Positions 16,331-24,530 of a stretch of DNA of 36,893 nt are shown here, in pieces. Within the stretch, counting starts at the first letter, position 1; every line of letters begins with the position of its first letter. The notes below the pieces were generated by a model that ran no database searches, had not been told where the DNA came from, and worked only from the letters and a program-made list of their open reading frames with translations. The DNA lies in assembly GCA_023260835.1 (NCBI GenBank), contig JALQTR010000198.1, forward strand, positions 1 through 36,893, given 5' to 3'. The translations under genes were made by a program, and so were the position numbers. The DNA is from Paracoccaceae bacterium. Lineage in GTDB: Bacteria > Pseudomonadota > Alphaproteobacteria > Rhodobacterales > Rhodobacteraceae.

Positions 16331-18178
16331 TTATTTTTCGTCGCTTTTCCAGTGGTTTGCTTTGATCAAAACATAGCTACCGGGGGCGTCGCCCAGATTT
16401 TCGCCCCCCGAATCACCCGGTAAGCGTGCATTCACCAGGCGCCCTGACCGCTTTGATAGCCAGTCATTCCACATCGGCCACCACGATCCTTGCTGCGGCG
16501 CAGCATTTTCGCGCCATGTTGCACTATCCGATGTGACATCCTCATTGGTGTAATGGCCATATTTACCTTTGCTGGGGGGATTCACGATCCCGGCAATATG
16601 GCCCGATTGCGCCAAAATAAAGGTTTTATCCTTTGCCCCCATTTGTGTAAATCCGCGATAACAATCCTTCCACGCGGCAATATGGTCGGTTTCACACGCC
16701 ACCGAACACAGCGGCACATCCACATCCGATAAATGCAGAACCTCGCCCAAAATTTTAAACCCACCTTGGGCAAATTCATTGTCTTGGCACAATTTCCGCA
16801 AATAGGTCACCGCCATCCGCGCCGGCAGGTTGGCGCCATCGCCGTTCCAGAACAGCAGATCAAAGGCCGGGGGCGCCTCGCCCAGCATATAGCTTTTGAT
16901 CGCCGGCTGATACACCAGATCATTCGAGCGCAGGAATGAGAACGTTCGCGCCATGATCTTGCTTTCCAAAATACCGGTTTTGCCGACCTCTTCCTCGATC
17001 GCGTCGATAAAATCATTTTGCAAAAACGGCACAAATTCCCCCTGATCGGAAAAATCTGTCAGCGCGGTGAAAAAGGTGGCGGATTTAACAGAGGTGTCTT
17101 TGCGTTTTTTCAGCAAAGCAAGCGTCAGGGCCAAAGTGGTGCCGGCGATGCAATAGCCCACCAGATTAACCTGCTTTTGACCCGTAATTGCCTTGGCCTG
17201 TTCAATCGCGGCCAGATACCCCTCTTCAATGTAATCTTCCAGCCCGACATCGGCATAGGATGGATCGGGGTTGATCCAGGACACGATAAACAGGGTATAC
17301 CCCTGATCCACCAGCCATTTGATCATGCTGTTTTGCTGTTTCAGGTCTAGGATATAAAATTTATTGATCCACGGCGGGAAGATAATCAGCGGGGTGGCAT
17401 GCACTTTTTCCGTGGTCGGGCTGTATTGCAGCAATTCGAACATCCGATTGCGAAACACCACCTTGCCCGGGGTCACGGCAATGTTGCGCCCAACCTCGAA
17501 CGCGGTTTCATCCACCAATCGCACTGCTAATTCGCCATTATTGGCCTCCAGATCCGCGACCAGATTTTCCAACCCATCCACCAAAGATTGCCCTTCGGTT
17601 TCCAACGCTTTTTCCAGCGCATCTGGGTTGGTGCCCAGAAAATTTGTCGGGGCCATCATTTCAACAATCTGTTTGCCGAAATAGCTCATGCGCCGTTTTT
17701 CCGTGGCATCCAAATCCTCGATCTGGTCAATCGCCTCCATCATGGCGGCGGCGTTTGTCAGGTATTGGTTTTTGATGTAATGGAAATAGGGGTGATTGTT
17801 CCAAAACGGATGGCTGAAGCGGCGATCCTTGGTGGCGGCAGGGTCGGGCTGCTCGCCCGTCAAAGATTGGGCCATAATCTGCTGCGCCTCGACAAAATGG
17901 CGCACAGACTCTCCCCAAAACTCGACCTGCGCCTCGATCACTTTGGCGGGGTTGTGCACCCATTCTTGCCAATAGGCAGCGCCGGCTTTGGCAAATAAAT
18001 CAGCCCCCGGGCCAGACAGCCCAGGATTGGGCGGGGCGCTGCGGGTCAGCGCGGCAATCAGACGGCCTGACAGCTCCTCGACCCGCGCCAAATTTTCATT
18101 CAACTTATCTGGCAAGGCGGCCAAGAGATGCTCTTGCGGTGTGGCACCAAGGGCCGCCTTATCATCAGTAGTTGCCAT
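16331..18178 (-). CDS. phaC: class I poly(3-hydroxyalkanoate) synthase
   Basis: A 615-residue class I PHA synthase polymerising short-chain 3-hydroxyacyl-CoA on granules. The lipase-like box GYCIAG gives the nucleophilic C343; D498 (CETDHIAAW) and H527 (SGHIAG) complete the triad. The N-terminal PhaC domain (TGEQPDPAATKDRRFSHPFW) and PPWINKFYILDL are also present. GGGGGGA precedes ATG 18178. It diverges from phaZ across a 204-base region carrying a PhaR-like palindrome 25 bases from its start codon, and is followed by phaP on the same strand. Confidence 0.95.
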   Translation of the reverse strand: MATTDDKAALGATPQEHLLAALPDKLNENLARVEELSGRLIAALTRSAPPNPGLSGPGADLFAKAGAAYWQEWVHNPAKVIEAQVEFWGESVRHFVEAQQIMAQSLTGEQPDPAATKDRRFSHPFWNNHPYFHYIKNQYLTNAAAMMEAIDQIEDLDATEKRRMSYFGKQIVEMMAPTNFLGTNPDALEKALETEGQSLVDGLENLVADLEANNGELAVRLVDETAFEVGRNIAVTPGKVVFRNRMFELLQYSPTTEKVHATPLIIFPPWINKFYILDLKQQNSMIKWLVDQGYTLFIVSWINPDPSYADVGLEDYIEEGYLAAIEQAKAITGQKQVNLVGYCIAGTTLALTLALLKKRKDTSVKSATFFTALTDFSDQGEFVPFLQNDFIDAIEEEVGKTGILESKIMARTFSFLRSNDLVYQPAIKSYMLGEAPPAFDLLFWNGDGANLPARMAVTYLRKLCQDNEFAQGGFKILGEVLHLSDVDVPLCSVACETDHIAAWKDCYRGFTQMGAKDKTFILAQSGHIAGIVNPPSKGKYGHYTNEDVTSDSATWRENAAPQQGSWWPMWNDWLSKRSGRLVNARLPGDSGGENLGDAPGSYVLIKANHWKSDEK

Positions 18179-18202
18179 ATTAACAAATCCCCCCTATTGT
18201 TG

Positions 18203-18213
18203 CTGCTGTGCAG
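18203..18213. promoter_or_regulatory. PhaR-type operator between phaC and phaZ
   Basis: CTGCTGTGCAG, extended to TGCTGC-N3-GCAGCA (18201-18215). It has the same CTGC-N3-GCAG pattern as both phaP operators and sits 25 bases upstream of the phaC start in the divergent region, where it could affect phaC and perhaps phaZ. Confidence 0.55.
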
Positions 18214-18382
18214 CATGGACCTTTTGCCAGCGACACAAATGAACAATCCGGTGCTGTGGCCCTTTGGAATCAATAGGAACACGCGCAGGCCGATACGGCA
18301 AGTGTTTTGTGAAAAATCCACGAATCGCCCGCCATAAAGCGCCAATGCGCAGTTGCAGCCGATAAATAAAGGAGCGGTTATT

Positions 18383-19657
18383 ATGCGGTTTATGGCAGCT
18401 TATGACATGATGGAAACCATGCGAAACACCAACCAATGGCTGGGTGCGACCGCAAAGGCCATGGCCAGCTATCCAGCTTTTGCTGCAACTGCGAACCCGA
18501 TGGTGCCATTGATGCAAGCCTGGGGCGAAATAACCGAACGCAGCTTTGCCCGCATGGTTGCCAAACCCGATTGGGGCATCCGCACCTTCACCTGCGAAGA
18601 CGGACAGGACCATTTGGTATCGATCGACACGGTTGTGTCCCGCCCCTTTGGGGATCTGATCCATTTCAATGTGCAAGGCCGCCCCGAACAGCCGCGCAAA
18701 ATTCTGTTGGTGGCCCCCATGTCGGGTCATTACGCAACGCTGCTGCGGTCAACCGTGAAATCGTTGATCGTGAATTGCGAGGTGTATATCACCGATTGGC
18801 ACAATGCCCGCGATATCCCCGTCAGCGAAGGCAAGTTCGATATCGAAGATTACACCCTGTATCTGGTGGATTTCATGCGCCATCTGGGACCGGACACACA
18901 TGTCATTGCCGTCTGCCAACCCGCGCCGCTGACACTGGCTGCCACAGCCTATCTGGCGGATGAGGATCCAGACGCCCAACCCCGCAGCCTGACCCTGATT
19001 GGCGGCCCAATCGACCCTAATGCGGCCGCGACCGATGTGACGGATTTTGGCCGCCGCGTCACCATGGGAATGCTAGAGGAATCGATGATCCAGCGCGTTG
19101 GGTATAAATATGCCGGCGTTGGGCGCAAAGTGTATCCGGGACTGTTGCAGCTGACATCCTTTATGTCGATGAACGCGGATCGTCATGGCAAGGCGTTTAT
19201 GGATCAAATCCAGCGCGCCGCCAAAGGCGAGGCCAGCGATTTCGACGCCCATAACCGCTTCTATGATGAATATCTGGCGGTAATGGATATGCCGGCGGAA
19301 TTTTATTTGTCGACCGTCCACCGGATTTTCAAGAATACGGAAATCGCCAAAAACGAATTCACCGTGAAGGGCCGCAAAGTGGATATCGGCAAAATCACCT
19401 CTGTGGCGGTCAAAACGGTTGAAGGGGCAAAGGATGACATCACCGCCCCCGGCCAATGTATCGCCGCGCTGGATCTATGCACCGGATTGGACGCCAACAA
19501 AAAAGCCAGCCATGTGGAACCAGATGCAGGCCATTATGGGATTTTCGCGGGCAAAAGCTGGCGCAACAATATCCGCCCATTGGTTTTGGATTTCATCGAT
19601 GCCAATTCGGGGCCGCGCCCCACAGCCAAGGCAAAGGCAAAACTGAAAGCCGTTTAA
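18383..19657 (+). CDS. phaZ: intracellular polyhydroxyalkanoate depolymerase
   Basis: A 424-residue intracellular depolymerase that mobilises stored PHA. It has no signal peptide. The nucleophile region VCQPAPLTLAA has cysteine (C178) in place of serine, as in the PhaZ1-type intracellular family; an aspartate near KDDITAPGQC and a histidine near PDAGHYGIFAG fit the remaining triad. AAAGGAG precedes ATG 18383; an upstream in-frame start at 18353 lacks such a site. It is divergent from phaC, and its stop codon overlaps the stop of the convergent methyltransferase gene by 4 bases. Confidence 0.9.
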   Translation: MRFMAAYDMMETMRNTNQWLGATAKAMASYPAFAATANPMVPLMQAWGEITERSFARMVAKPDWGIRTFTCEDGQDHLVSIDTVVSRPFGDLIHFNVQGRPEQPRKILLVAPMSGHYATLLRSTVKSLIVNCEVYITDWHNARDIPVSEGKFDIEDYTLYLVDFMRHLGPDTHVIAVCQPAPLTLAATAYLADEDPDAQPRSLTLIGGPIDPNAAATDVTDFGRRVTMGMLEESMIQRVGYKYAGVGRKVYPGLLQLTSFMSMNADRHGKAFMDQIQRAAKGEASDFDAHNRFYDEYLAVMDMPAEFYLSTVHRIFKNTEIAKNEFTVKGRKVDIGKITSVAVKTVEGAKDDITAPGQCIAALDLCTGLDANKKASHVEPDAGHYGIFAGKSWRNNIRPLVLDFIDANSGPRPTAKAKAKLKAV

Positions 19658-21219
19658 ATCACGCTGACTTTGCCGGGGCGATTGTTTTCCGCAACGATGA
19701 AATCGGTCCCGGCGGTTACAATCTGATTGATCTCGGCGCGGGCCTCGGCGGATAAAACACCCTCTTCGGGCGCGGCGCTGATCAGGGCCAATGCGTGATC
19801 GCGCGCCGCCTCAAACGCGCCATGCCTGTTTGATTTTTCATAATCATCGCGGCCCTGCCGCTGGAAGACCTGAGGCTGAAATTGGCTGCGGCAGTCGCGA
19901 ATGGTTTCAGGCCGATCCAGAAAATGCCCACCCGCAGGGGTTTTCGTGATTTCGCTCAGGTCCAGCGCAGCATCGTCCAAGACAGGCGCCGCTGTGTAAT
20001 GACGCAGGATCTGGCCCATTTCATTATCCAATACGGCCTGAACTGGGCTGAACACTGTGGCCGTTTCCAGCTGCCCCACCCCGCCCAGAATATCTGCACC
20101 AGCCAGCGCCACGGATTGCCCCAGCATCATCCGTTCCGCCATGGATTGATGGTCGACATCCGGCGTGTCTGATCCCATGCCATAGCTGTGCGTGGGCAGA
20201 CCAAACCCCTGTTTCATCAATTGCACCGCCATTGATGCCGCCTGCACCGATTGCGGGGCGCTGGCCATGGCGCTGCCGGTGCGCATATCCAGCGCGAACA
20301 TCAATGGTGTTGCAATCACCGGCGTTCCAGGCGCCAAGACATGCGCCACACACAGCATCGACAGGATTTCAGCCGCAGCCACGATCACCGATCCGGCAAC
20401 CCCCAATGGACCGGACCCACCCGCAGTGGGCAAGGCACAGGCATGCAGGGGGATCTGATATTTGGCCGCCTGCAGGATGACCTCGGTATCCATATACTTG
20501 AATTCCAGCGGGGTGAATGAACAGGTGATCAGGCTGGCGATGGGCCGTTCGCGCAGTGCCCCTTCACCACCCGCAGCAACCGCCGCGATTTTCAGCAGAT
20601 ATTCAATATTGTCTTTGCCATAGGGCTGAATCCAACAGTGTTTATCCGTGTGCTGCACCATGGTTGCAAAGCTGTGCAAATCCGCGGCGACCTCTGGGAC
20701 GCCATGCACAAAGGGATGGGCAATAAACCCCACCTGATCCAGATGGGATGCCACCGCCGCAATATCCCGTACGGCGCGCAAATCTGTGTTTCGATAATTG
20801 CCCGTGGCCGTATCGACAAACCCATGCGCCCCGGTGCCGGTGCGCATGATAAACGCCCCATCTTTGCGCGGGATATGTACATCAAGATTTTTATTTTTAC
20901 CAAACAATGTAAGCGATTTAGGTGTCGAACTTAATGCCCTTTTAACAAGGTGTTTGGGCAGGCGCAGACGGTTCGCTTCGGCACCCTCGACAGCCCCAGC
21001 CGCCAAAAGCGCGGCTCGCGCTTTGGGGTGGATAATCACCACACCGTAATCTGACAGCAGCGCGTAAACCTGTGTCATCAGACGGTCCAGATCGTCCTGC
21101 CCCAAAAATCCCGCCCGAGCTGCCACACCCGCACCAATCGGATCGGACGAAAACGCCGACACAACCGGCGCTGCAGCAGCAGCCGGCGCAGAGCGGCGAG
21201 AAGAACGACGAGCGGCCAT
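19654..21219 (-). CDS. trimethylamine methyltransferase (MttB) family protein, pyrrolysine-free
   Basis: A 521-residue protein of the MttB superfamily: the C-terminal two thirds contain the family stretches AAGGEGALRERPIASL, HACALPTAGGSGPLG, and GMGSDTPDVDHQSMAERM. True trimethylamine methyltransferases read through an in-frame UAG as pyrrolysine; here the frame is uninterrupted, so it belongs to the non-pyrrolysine branch, some members of which demethylate glycine betaine or other quaternary amines via a corrinoid protein. No corrinoid protein or reactivase gene is adjacent. The N-terminus is low-complexity (AARRSSRRSAPAAAAAP). AAAGGA precedes ATG 21219. The substrate is unknown. Confidence 0.85.
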   Translation of the reverse strand: MAARRSSRRSAPAAAAAPVVSAFSSDPIGAGVAARAGFLGQDDLDRLMTQVYALLSDYGVVIIHPKARAALLAAGAVEGAEANRLRLPKHLVKRALSSTPKSLTLFGKNKNLDVHIPRKDGAFIMRTGTGAHGFVDTATGNYRNTDLRAVRDIAAVASHLDQVGFIAHPFVHGVPEVAADLHSFATMVQHTDKHCWIQPYGKDNIEYLLKIAAVAAGGEGALRERPIASLITCSFTPLEFKYMDTEVILQAAKYQIPLHACALPTAGGSGPLGVAGSVIVAAAEILSMLCVAHVLAPGTPVIATPLMFALDMRTGSAMASAPQSVQAASMAVQLMKQGFGLPTHSYGMGSDTPDVDHQSMAERMMLGQSVALAGADILGGVGQLETATVFSPVQAVLDNEMGQILRHYTAAPVLDDAALDLSEITKTPAGGHFLDRPETIRDCRSQFQPQVFQRQGRDDYEKSNRHGAFEAARDHALALISAAPEEGVLSAEARAEINQIVTAGTDFIVAENNRPGKVSVI

Positions 21220-21309
21220 GGACCATCCTTTGTAACAAAACAGGCTATTTTCCCGTCATGTAATATGAACAGTCCCAAACGAAAAGGCCAAAGCAGATAA
21301 AGTTTATCC

Positions 21310-21714
21310 CTAGATCAGGGGAATAGCCCAGGACATATCATCAACATCGATATCCATCGGTTGATCCACGCGCAAATCACCGTGGCTGCTGATGGCCAGT
21401 GGGGTCGTCAGTTGCAAAACCAGAGCAATTGGGCGGGGATGTGAAAAGCGGCACAAATCCACCAATTGGGTAAATCGATTATTCGCCAAGGTCACTTGCG
21501 CCCGCATCAAAGGGCGGTCAATTGGAATATGCAGCTGGCCAATGCTGGACGTGCCAATCACCGCCCCGCTGCGCAGGCTGATGACGCAAGAGCCACGCGC
21601 AATATTGCTCAGGTCGCAATGCAATTCCAGCTGGGGATCATCGGAAACCGACAGCAACCGCAATTCGGCAGATTGCACAAACATTTGCACGTGATGGCTG
21701 CGATCCCACTGCAT
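21310..21714 (-). CDS. hypothetical protein in the flagellar operon
   Basis: A 134-residue protein that I do not recognise. It begins 3 bases after the fliA stop and ends the minus-strand flagellar operon, so cotranslation with fliA is likely. Composition suggests a beta-rich soluble fold (LRLLSVSDDPQLELHCDL, GAVIGTSSIGQLHIP, PIALVLQLTTPLAI) without signal peptide or membrane segment. It ends in the acidic stretch DIDVDDMSWAIPLI. The reading frame has normal codon use for the region and is probably genuine. Possible roles include a flagellar regulator or accessory factor; nothing in the sequence decides. Confidence 0.65.
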   Translation of the reverse strand: MQWDRSHHVQMFVQSAELRLLSVSDDPQLELHCDLSNIARGSCVISLRSGAVIGTSSIGQLHIPIDRPLMRAQVTLANNRFTQLVDLCRFSHPRPIALVLQLTTPLAISSHGDLRVDQPMDIDVDDMSWAIPLI

Positions 21715-21717
21715 AGG

Positions 21718-22461
21718 TCATTCAAATTCTGCGATGACATCACCATCATCGCCGGTGCGCCGCGCCAACCCACTGCGCAGGTTTAATAAAGCGGCTTTTT
21801 TGATCTGCGATACGCGCCCCGTCGTGACATCCAAAATTTCGGCGATTTCATAAACATTCAGCTCTTCGACGAAGTAAAGCTGCACAACCAAGGCCTCACG
21901 TTCGGACAAATCTTCAAGCGAGGAGCGCAGGGCTGCGCGCAGCTCAACCTTGTTCATTTCTTCCTCGGGCGTGGCGGTCTTGCTGACGAACAAATGCCCG
22001 TAATCATCGTGCACTTCGTCCAAGGATTGATGGCGGTTGGCCTGAAATGCATGCTGCCAGCGATCATATTCTGCGATGCTCAACCCCAATTCTTTCGCAA
22101 CCTCGGCATCTTCAGGCAGACGGTGCAGACGTTTTTGCAACAGCGACGTGGCTTGTTTGACCTTTTGCTGCATTGAAATCGTTGTGCGGCACAGGTTCGA
22201 TGACCGCCGCAGATGATCCACAATGGCCCCGCGTATCCGGATCGATGCATAGTTTGTGAAACTCACCCCGTCCTTTTTCACATAGCGCTGCGCCGCATCC
22301 ACCAAGCCCACGCAGCCGATTTGGATCAGATCCTCGACCTCGACCACGCCGCGCACGCGCGAATGAAAATAATGCGCCAAACGCCGCACCAACCCGATGT
22401 GGGTTTCAACCAGATCCTGTGGATTGGGGCTTTGTTCTGGGTATTTGCCGCTCATCATCAT
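21718..22461 (-). CDS. fliA: flagellar sigma factor FliA (sigma-28)
   Basis: A 247-residue sigma-70 family factor for late flagellar genes. Region 2 is visible in LVRRLAHYFHSRVRGVVEVEDLIQIG, GLVDAAQRYVKKDGVSF and TNYASIRIRGAIVDHLRRS; region 3 follows (LPEDAEVAKELGLSIAEYDRW); region 4 carries LSEREALVVQLYFVEELNVYEIA and the helix-turn-helix DVTTGRVSQIKKAAL. A GGGGGATAACCC leader precedes ATG 22461 and overlaps the flhG end; 3 bases separate the genes. The anti-sigma factor FlgM is encoded in the opposite arm at 29358. Confidence 0.92.
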   Translation of the reverse strand: MMMSGKYPEQSPNPQDLVETHIGLVRRLAHYFHSRVRGVVEVEDLIQIGCVGLVDAAQRYVKKDGVSFTNYASIRIRGAIVDHLRRSSNLCRTTISMQQKVKQATSLLQKRLHRLPEDAEVAKELGLSIAEYDRWQHAFQANRHQSLDEVHDDYGHLFVSKTATPEEEMNKVELRAALRSSLEDLSEREALVVQLYFVEELNVYEIAEILDVTTGRVSQIKKAALLNLRSGLARRTGDDGDVIAEFE

Positions 22462-22464
22462 GGG

Positions 22465-23280
22465 TTATCCCCCTTTGACTTCGGATTGTGGATCGGTTTG
22501 ATCCTGGAAAAAGCGAATACCGTGGTACATATTGCGCGGGGCCTTCATCATCGTGCCCGCGATATTTTGAATGGCCAGTGCTTCGGGCGTGTCCATTCCA
22601 CTGCGCCCCGACAACAGTGGACGGCGCGCCACAACCGATCGGCGCAGCGCGGCTGAAAACGGGATATGCCCCGCGAACGTCAGCTCGACGGGCAGAAATT
22701 TCATCACAATGCCCTGAAATTTGCGGAACTGTTCGCGCGCCTCGGCCGCGTTGCGGGCCATGTTCACCACAATGGCAAACCGCGTCAGGCCGTATTCAAC
22801 ATGCGCGGCTTTGATCATGGAATAGGCATCCATAAAGCTGGTGGGCTCGCCCACGATGGTCACAATCACCTGATCCGCTGCGGCAACAAAATTCAGCGCG
22901 CTATGCGATGCCCCAGCCGGCGCATCGATCAGCAAAATATCCGTATCATCCGCAAGCGCATCCATCGACCGGATCAGCGAAAACCGCGCCCGATCATCCA
23001 GATCCAGCAGATCCACCGTTCCAGACCCGCCAGCAATCAGCTTCACGCCATCAGGGGTCACATCAATCACATCGGCAAGGGCCTTATCCCCATCAAGCAC
23101 ATCGCGCACGGTGTGGCGGGCGTTACAGCCCATCAGAATATGCGCATTGGCCAAGCCAAAATCCGTATCCAGCAGCGCAACGCGCTGCCCCAACTTGCGA
23201 TAGGCCAGCGCCAAATTCACCGCCAGACAGCTTTTGCCAACGCCGCCTTTCCCGCTTGCGATTGTAATTGTTTTTGTCAT
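22465..23280 (-). CDS. flhG: flagellar number regulator FlhG (MinD-like ATPase)
   Basis: A 271-residue ParA/MinD-family ATPase. The deviant Walker A motif GKGGVGKS is at residues 10-17, the DTDFGLANAHILMG stretch follows near residue 38, and the Walker B-like LLIDAPAG lies near residue 115. FlhG limits the number of polar flagella and antagonises FlhF. The start overlaps the flhF stop by 4 bases (ATGA), so the two are translationally coupled. The C-terminus (SAALRRSVVARRPLLSGR) resembles the FlhG ending; an amphipathic membrane-targeting helix is not obvious. Confidence 0.88.
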   Translation of the reverse strand: MTKTITIASGKGGVGKSCLAVNLALAYRKLGQRVALLDTDFGLANAHILMGCNARHTVRDVLDGDKALADVIDVTPDGVKLIAGGSGTVDLLDLDDRARFSLIRSMDALADDTDILLIDAPAGASHSALNFVAAADQVIVTIVGEPTSFMDAYSMIKAAHVEYGLTRFAIVVNMARNAAEAREQFRKFQGIVMKFLPVELTFAGHIPFSAALRRSVVARRPLLSGRSGMDTPEALAIQNIAGTMMKAPRNMYHGIRFFQDQTDPQSEVKGG

Positions 23281-24518
23281 TGCGCGGCCTGCCCTGTGGA
23301 TTGATCCAAAAATTCTGCAATTATGTCATGCTGTGCAGGGCTGATCGTGCCCTTCAGCATATCCGTCCCAGACAGCCAGCCAATGCGCAAACCTGCTTCG
23401 AAAATCCACGCGATTTCTTCGGCGCTGCTTTCGGATTCGTCCAGTTTTACCAAGGCCACTTGGGGCGCCAAATCAGCATAGTCCGCCGCGATGGCCCGAA
23501 TACGGGATTTCGACAGCCCAGCTGGCAGGGCCAAAATAACCGTGATCTGATCGCCATAGAACCGCTCAAGCAGCGCGTCATAGGCATCATGCGCCCCTTT
23601 TGAATTGGCTGGGGCTTCGAAAATAAAACGCTCTGTTTCAATTGGAATGAATTGTGGGTTCAGCGCATTTATTGGGCTATGCATGGCCTGCGCCCCAACG
23701 ATGCGGGACAAATGCCGCATTGGGTTGGCAATGGCTGGGGCCTCTTCGGTCAGCTCGACCATGGTCAGTGCGCTGATGTCACGCATATCTTTAATCAAGC
23801 CTGCCATTTTGGCCGCTAATGTGGTTTTCCCTGCCCCACTTGGCCCGACGATCAGCACCGCAGGAGTGTCCATGGCGCGTTCTGGCTGCGGGGTCAGGAC
23901 CTTACGCGGCAAATCATGTGGAATAGCGGTCGCTGCGGTGGTCGCGGGCGCAGCGGGATCACGCAGCTGTTTAACCAATTCACCGACAATCCCATCCAAA
24001 CGCTCAATGGCCTGAAACACATCGCTGTGCAGGGCTGGTGCATCCGCAATGGCGGGTTTTGCCGGTGCAGACTGCGATGGCACCTGTGGATGGGGCGTTT
24101 GCGCCTGTTCAGAACTGCGCGCCTGGGGTCGGCTGCGCGTTGGGGTTTGCAACTGAACGACATTCTGTGCGCCATGCAGGGCTGATTGCCCCACGGCCGC
24201 AGACATCACGGGCTGTGCGTCTGATTGAATTTCAGCATGGGGATGCACCTGTGCCTGCTGCGCTGCGCGGGCCAGCGGTTCGCGGGGACGGTTCAAAACG
24301 CGTGTATCGGCAATCCCAGTTTTCGCGGCCAACAAATCGTCAAATTTCACCCGATTGGCCCCTTTATCCGCCATGGGCAGATGATCATTTGTGGCCCGAA
24401 TTTCCACCTGACCGTTCTTTTGCTGCGTGGACAAAATAAACGCATCGGCACCCAATTGGCGCATGACCTCATCCATGGCAAGGGCGCTGTCGGGGGCAAG
24501 GACGGTGATTGTGGGCAT
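23277..24518 (-). CDS. flhF: FlhF-like SRP-family GTPase with degenerate G motifs
   Basis: A 413-residue FlhF-like protein, a relative of SRP54 that sets the site of polar flagellum assembly. The N-terminus (TITVLAPDSALAMDEVMRQLGADAFILSTQQKNG is split by low similarity after about residue 35) and the P-loop GPSGAGKTTLAAK near residue 222 fit FlhF. However the usual DTYR (G2) is replaced by ELTEEAP near residue 253, the DTAGR (G3) by FEAPANS near residue 300, while KLDES near residue 358 keeps only part of TKLDE. The Q/P-rich linker (about 80-165) is long. AAAGGAG precedes ATG 24518, 12 bases after flhA. Likely a divergent FlhF; whether it hydrolyses GTP is doubtful. Confidence 0.82.
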   Translation of the reverse strand: MPTITVLAPDSALAMDEVMRQLGADAFILSTQQKNGQVEIRATNDHLPMADKGANRVKFDDLLAAKTGIADTRVLNRPREPLARAAQQAQVHPHAEIQSDAQPVMSAAVGQSALHGAQNVVQLQTPTRSRPQARSSEQAQTPHPQVPSQSAPAKPAIADAPALHSDVFQAIERLDGIVGELVKQLRDPAAPATTAATAIPHDLPRKVLTPQPERAMDTPAVLIVGPSGAGKTTLAAKMAGLIKDMRDISALTMVELTEEAPAIANPMRHLSRIVGAQAMHSPINALNPQFIPIETERFIFEAPANSKGAHDAYDALLERFYGDQITVILALPAGLSKSRIRAIAADYADLAPQVALVKLDESESSAEEIAWIFEAGLRIGWLSGTDMLKGTISPAQHDIIAEFLDQSTGQAAQ

Positions 24519-24530
24519 GGGTCTGCTCCT

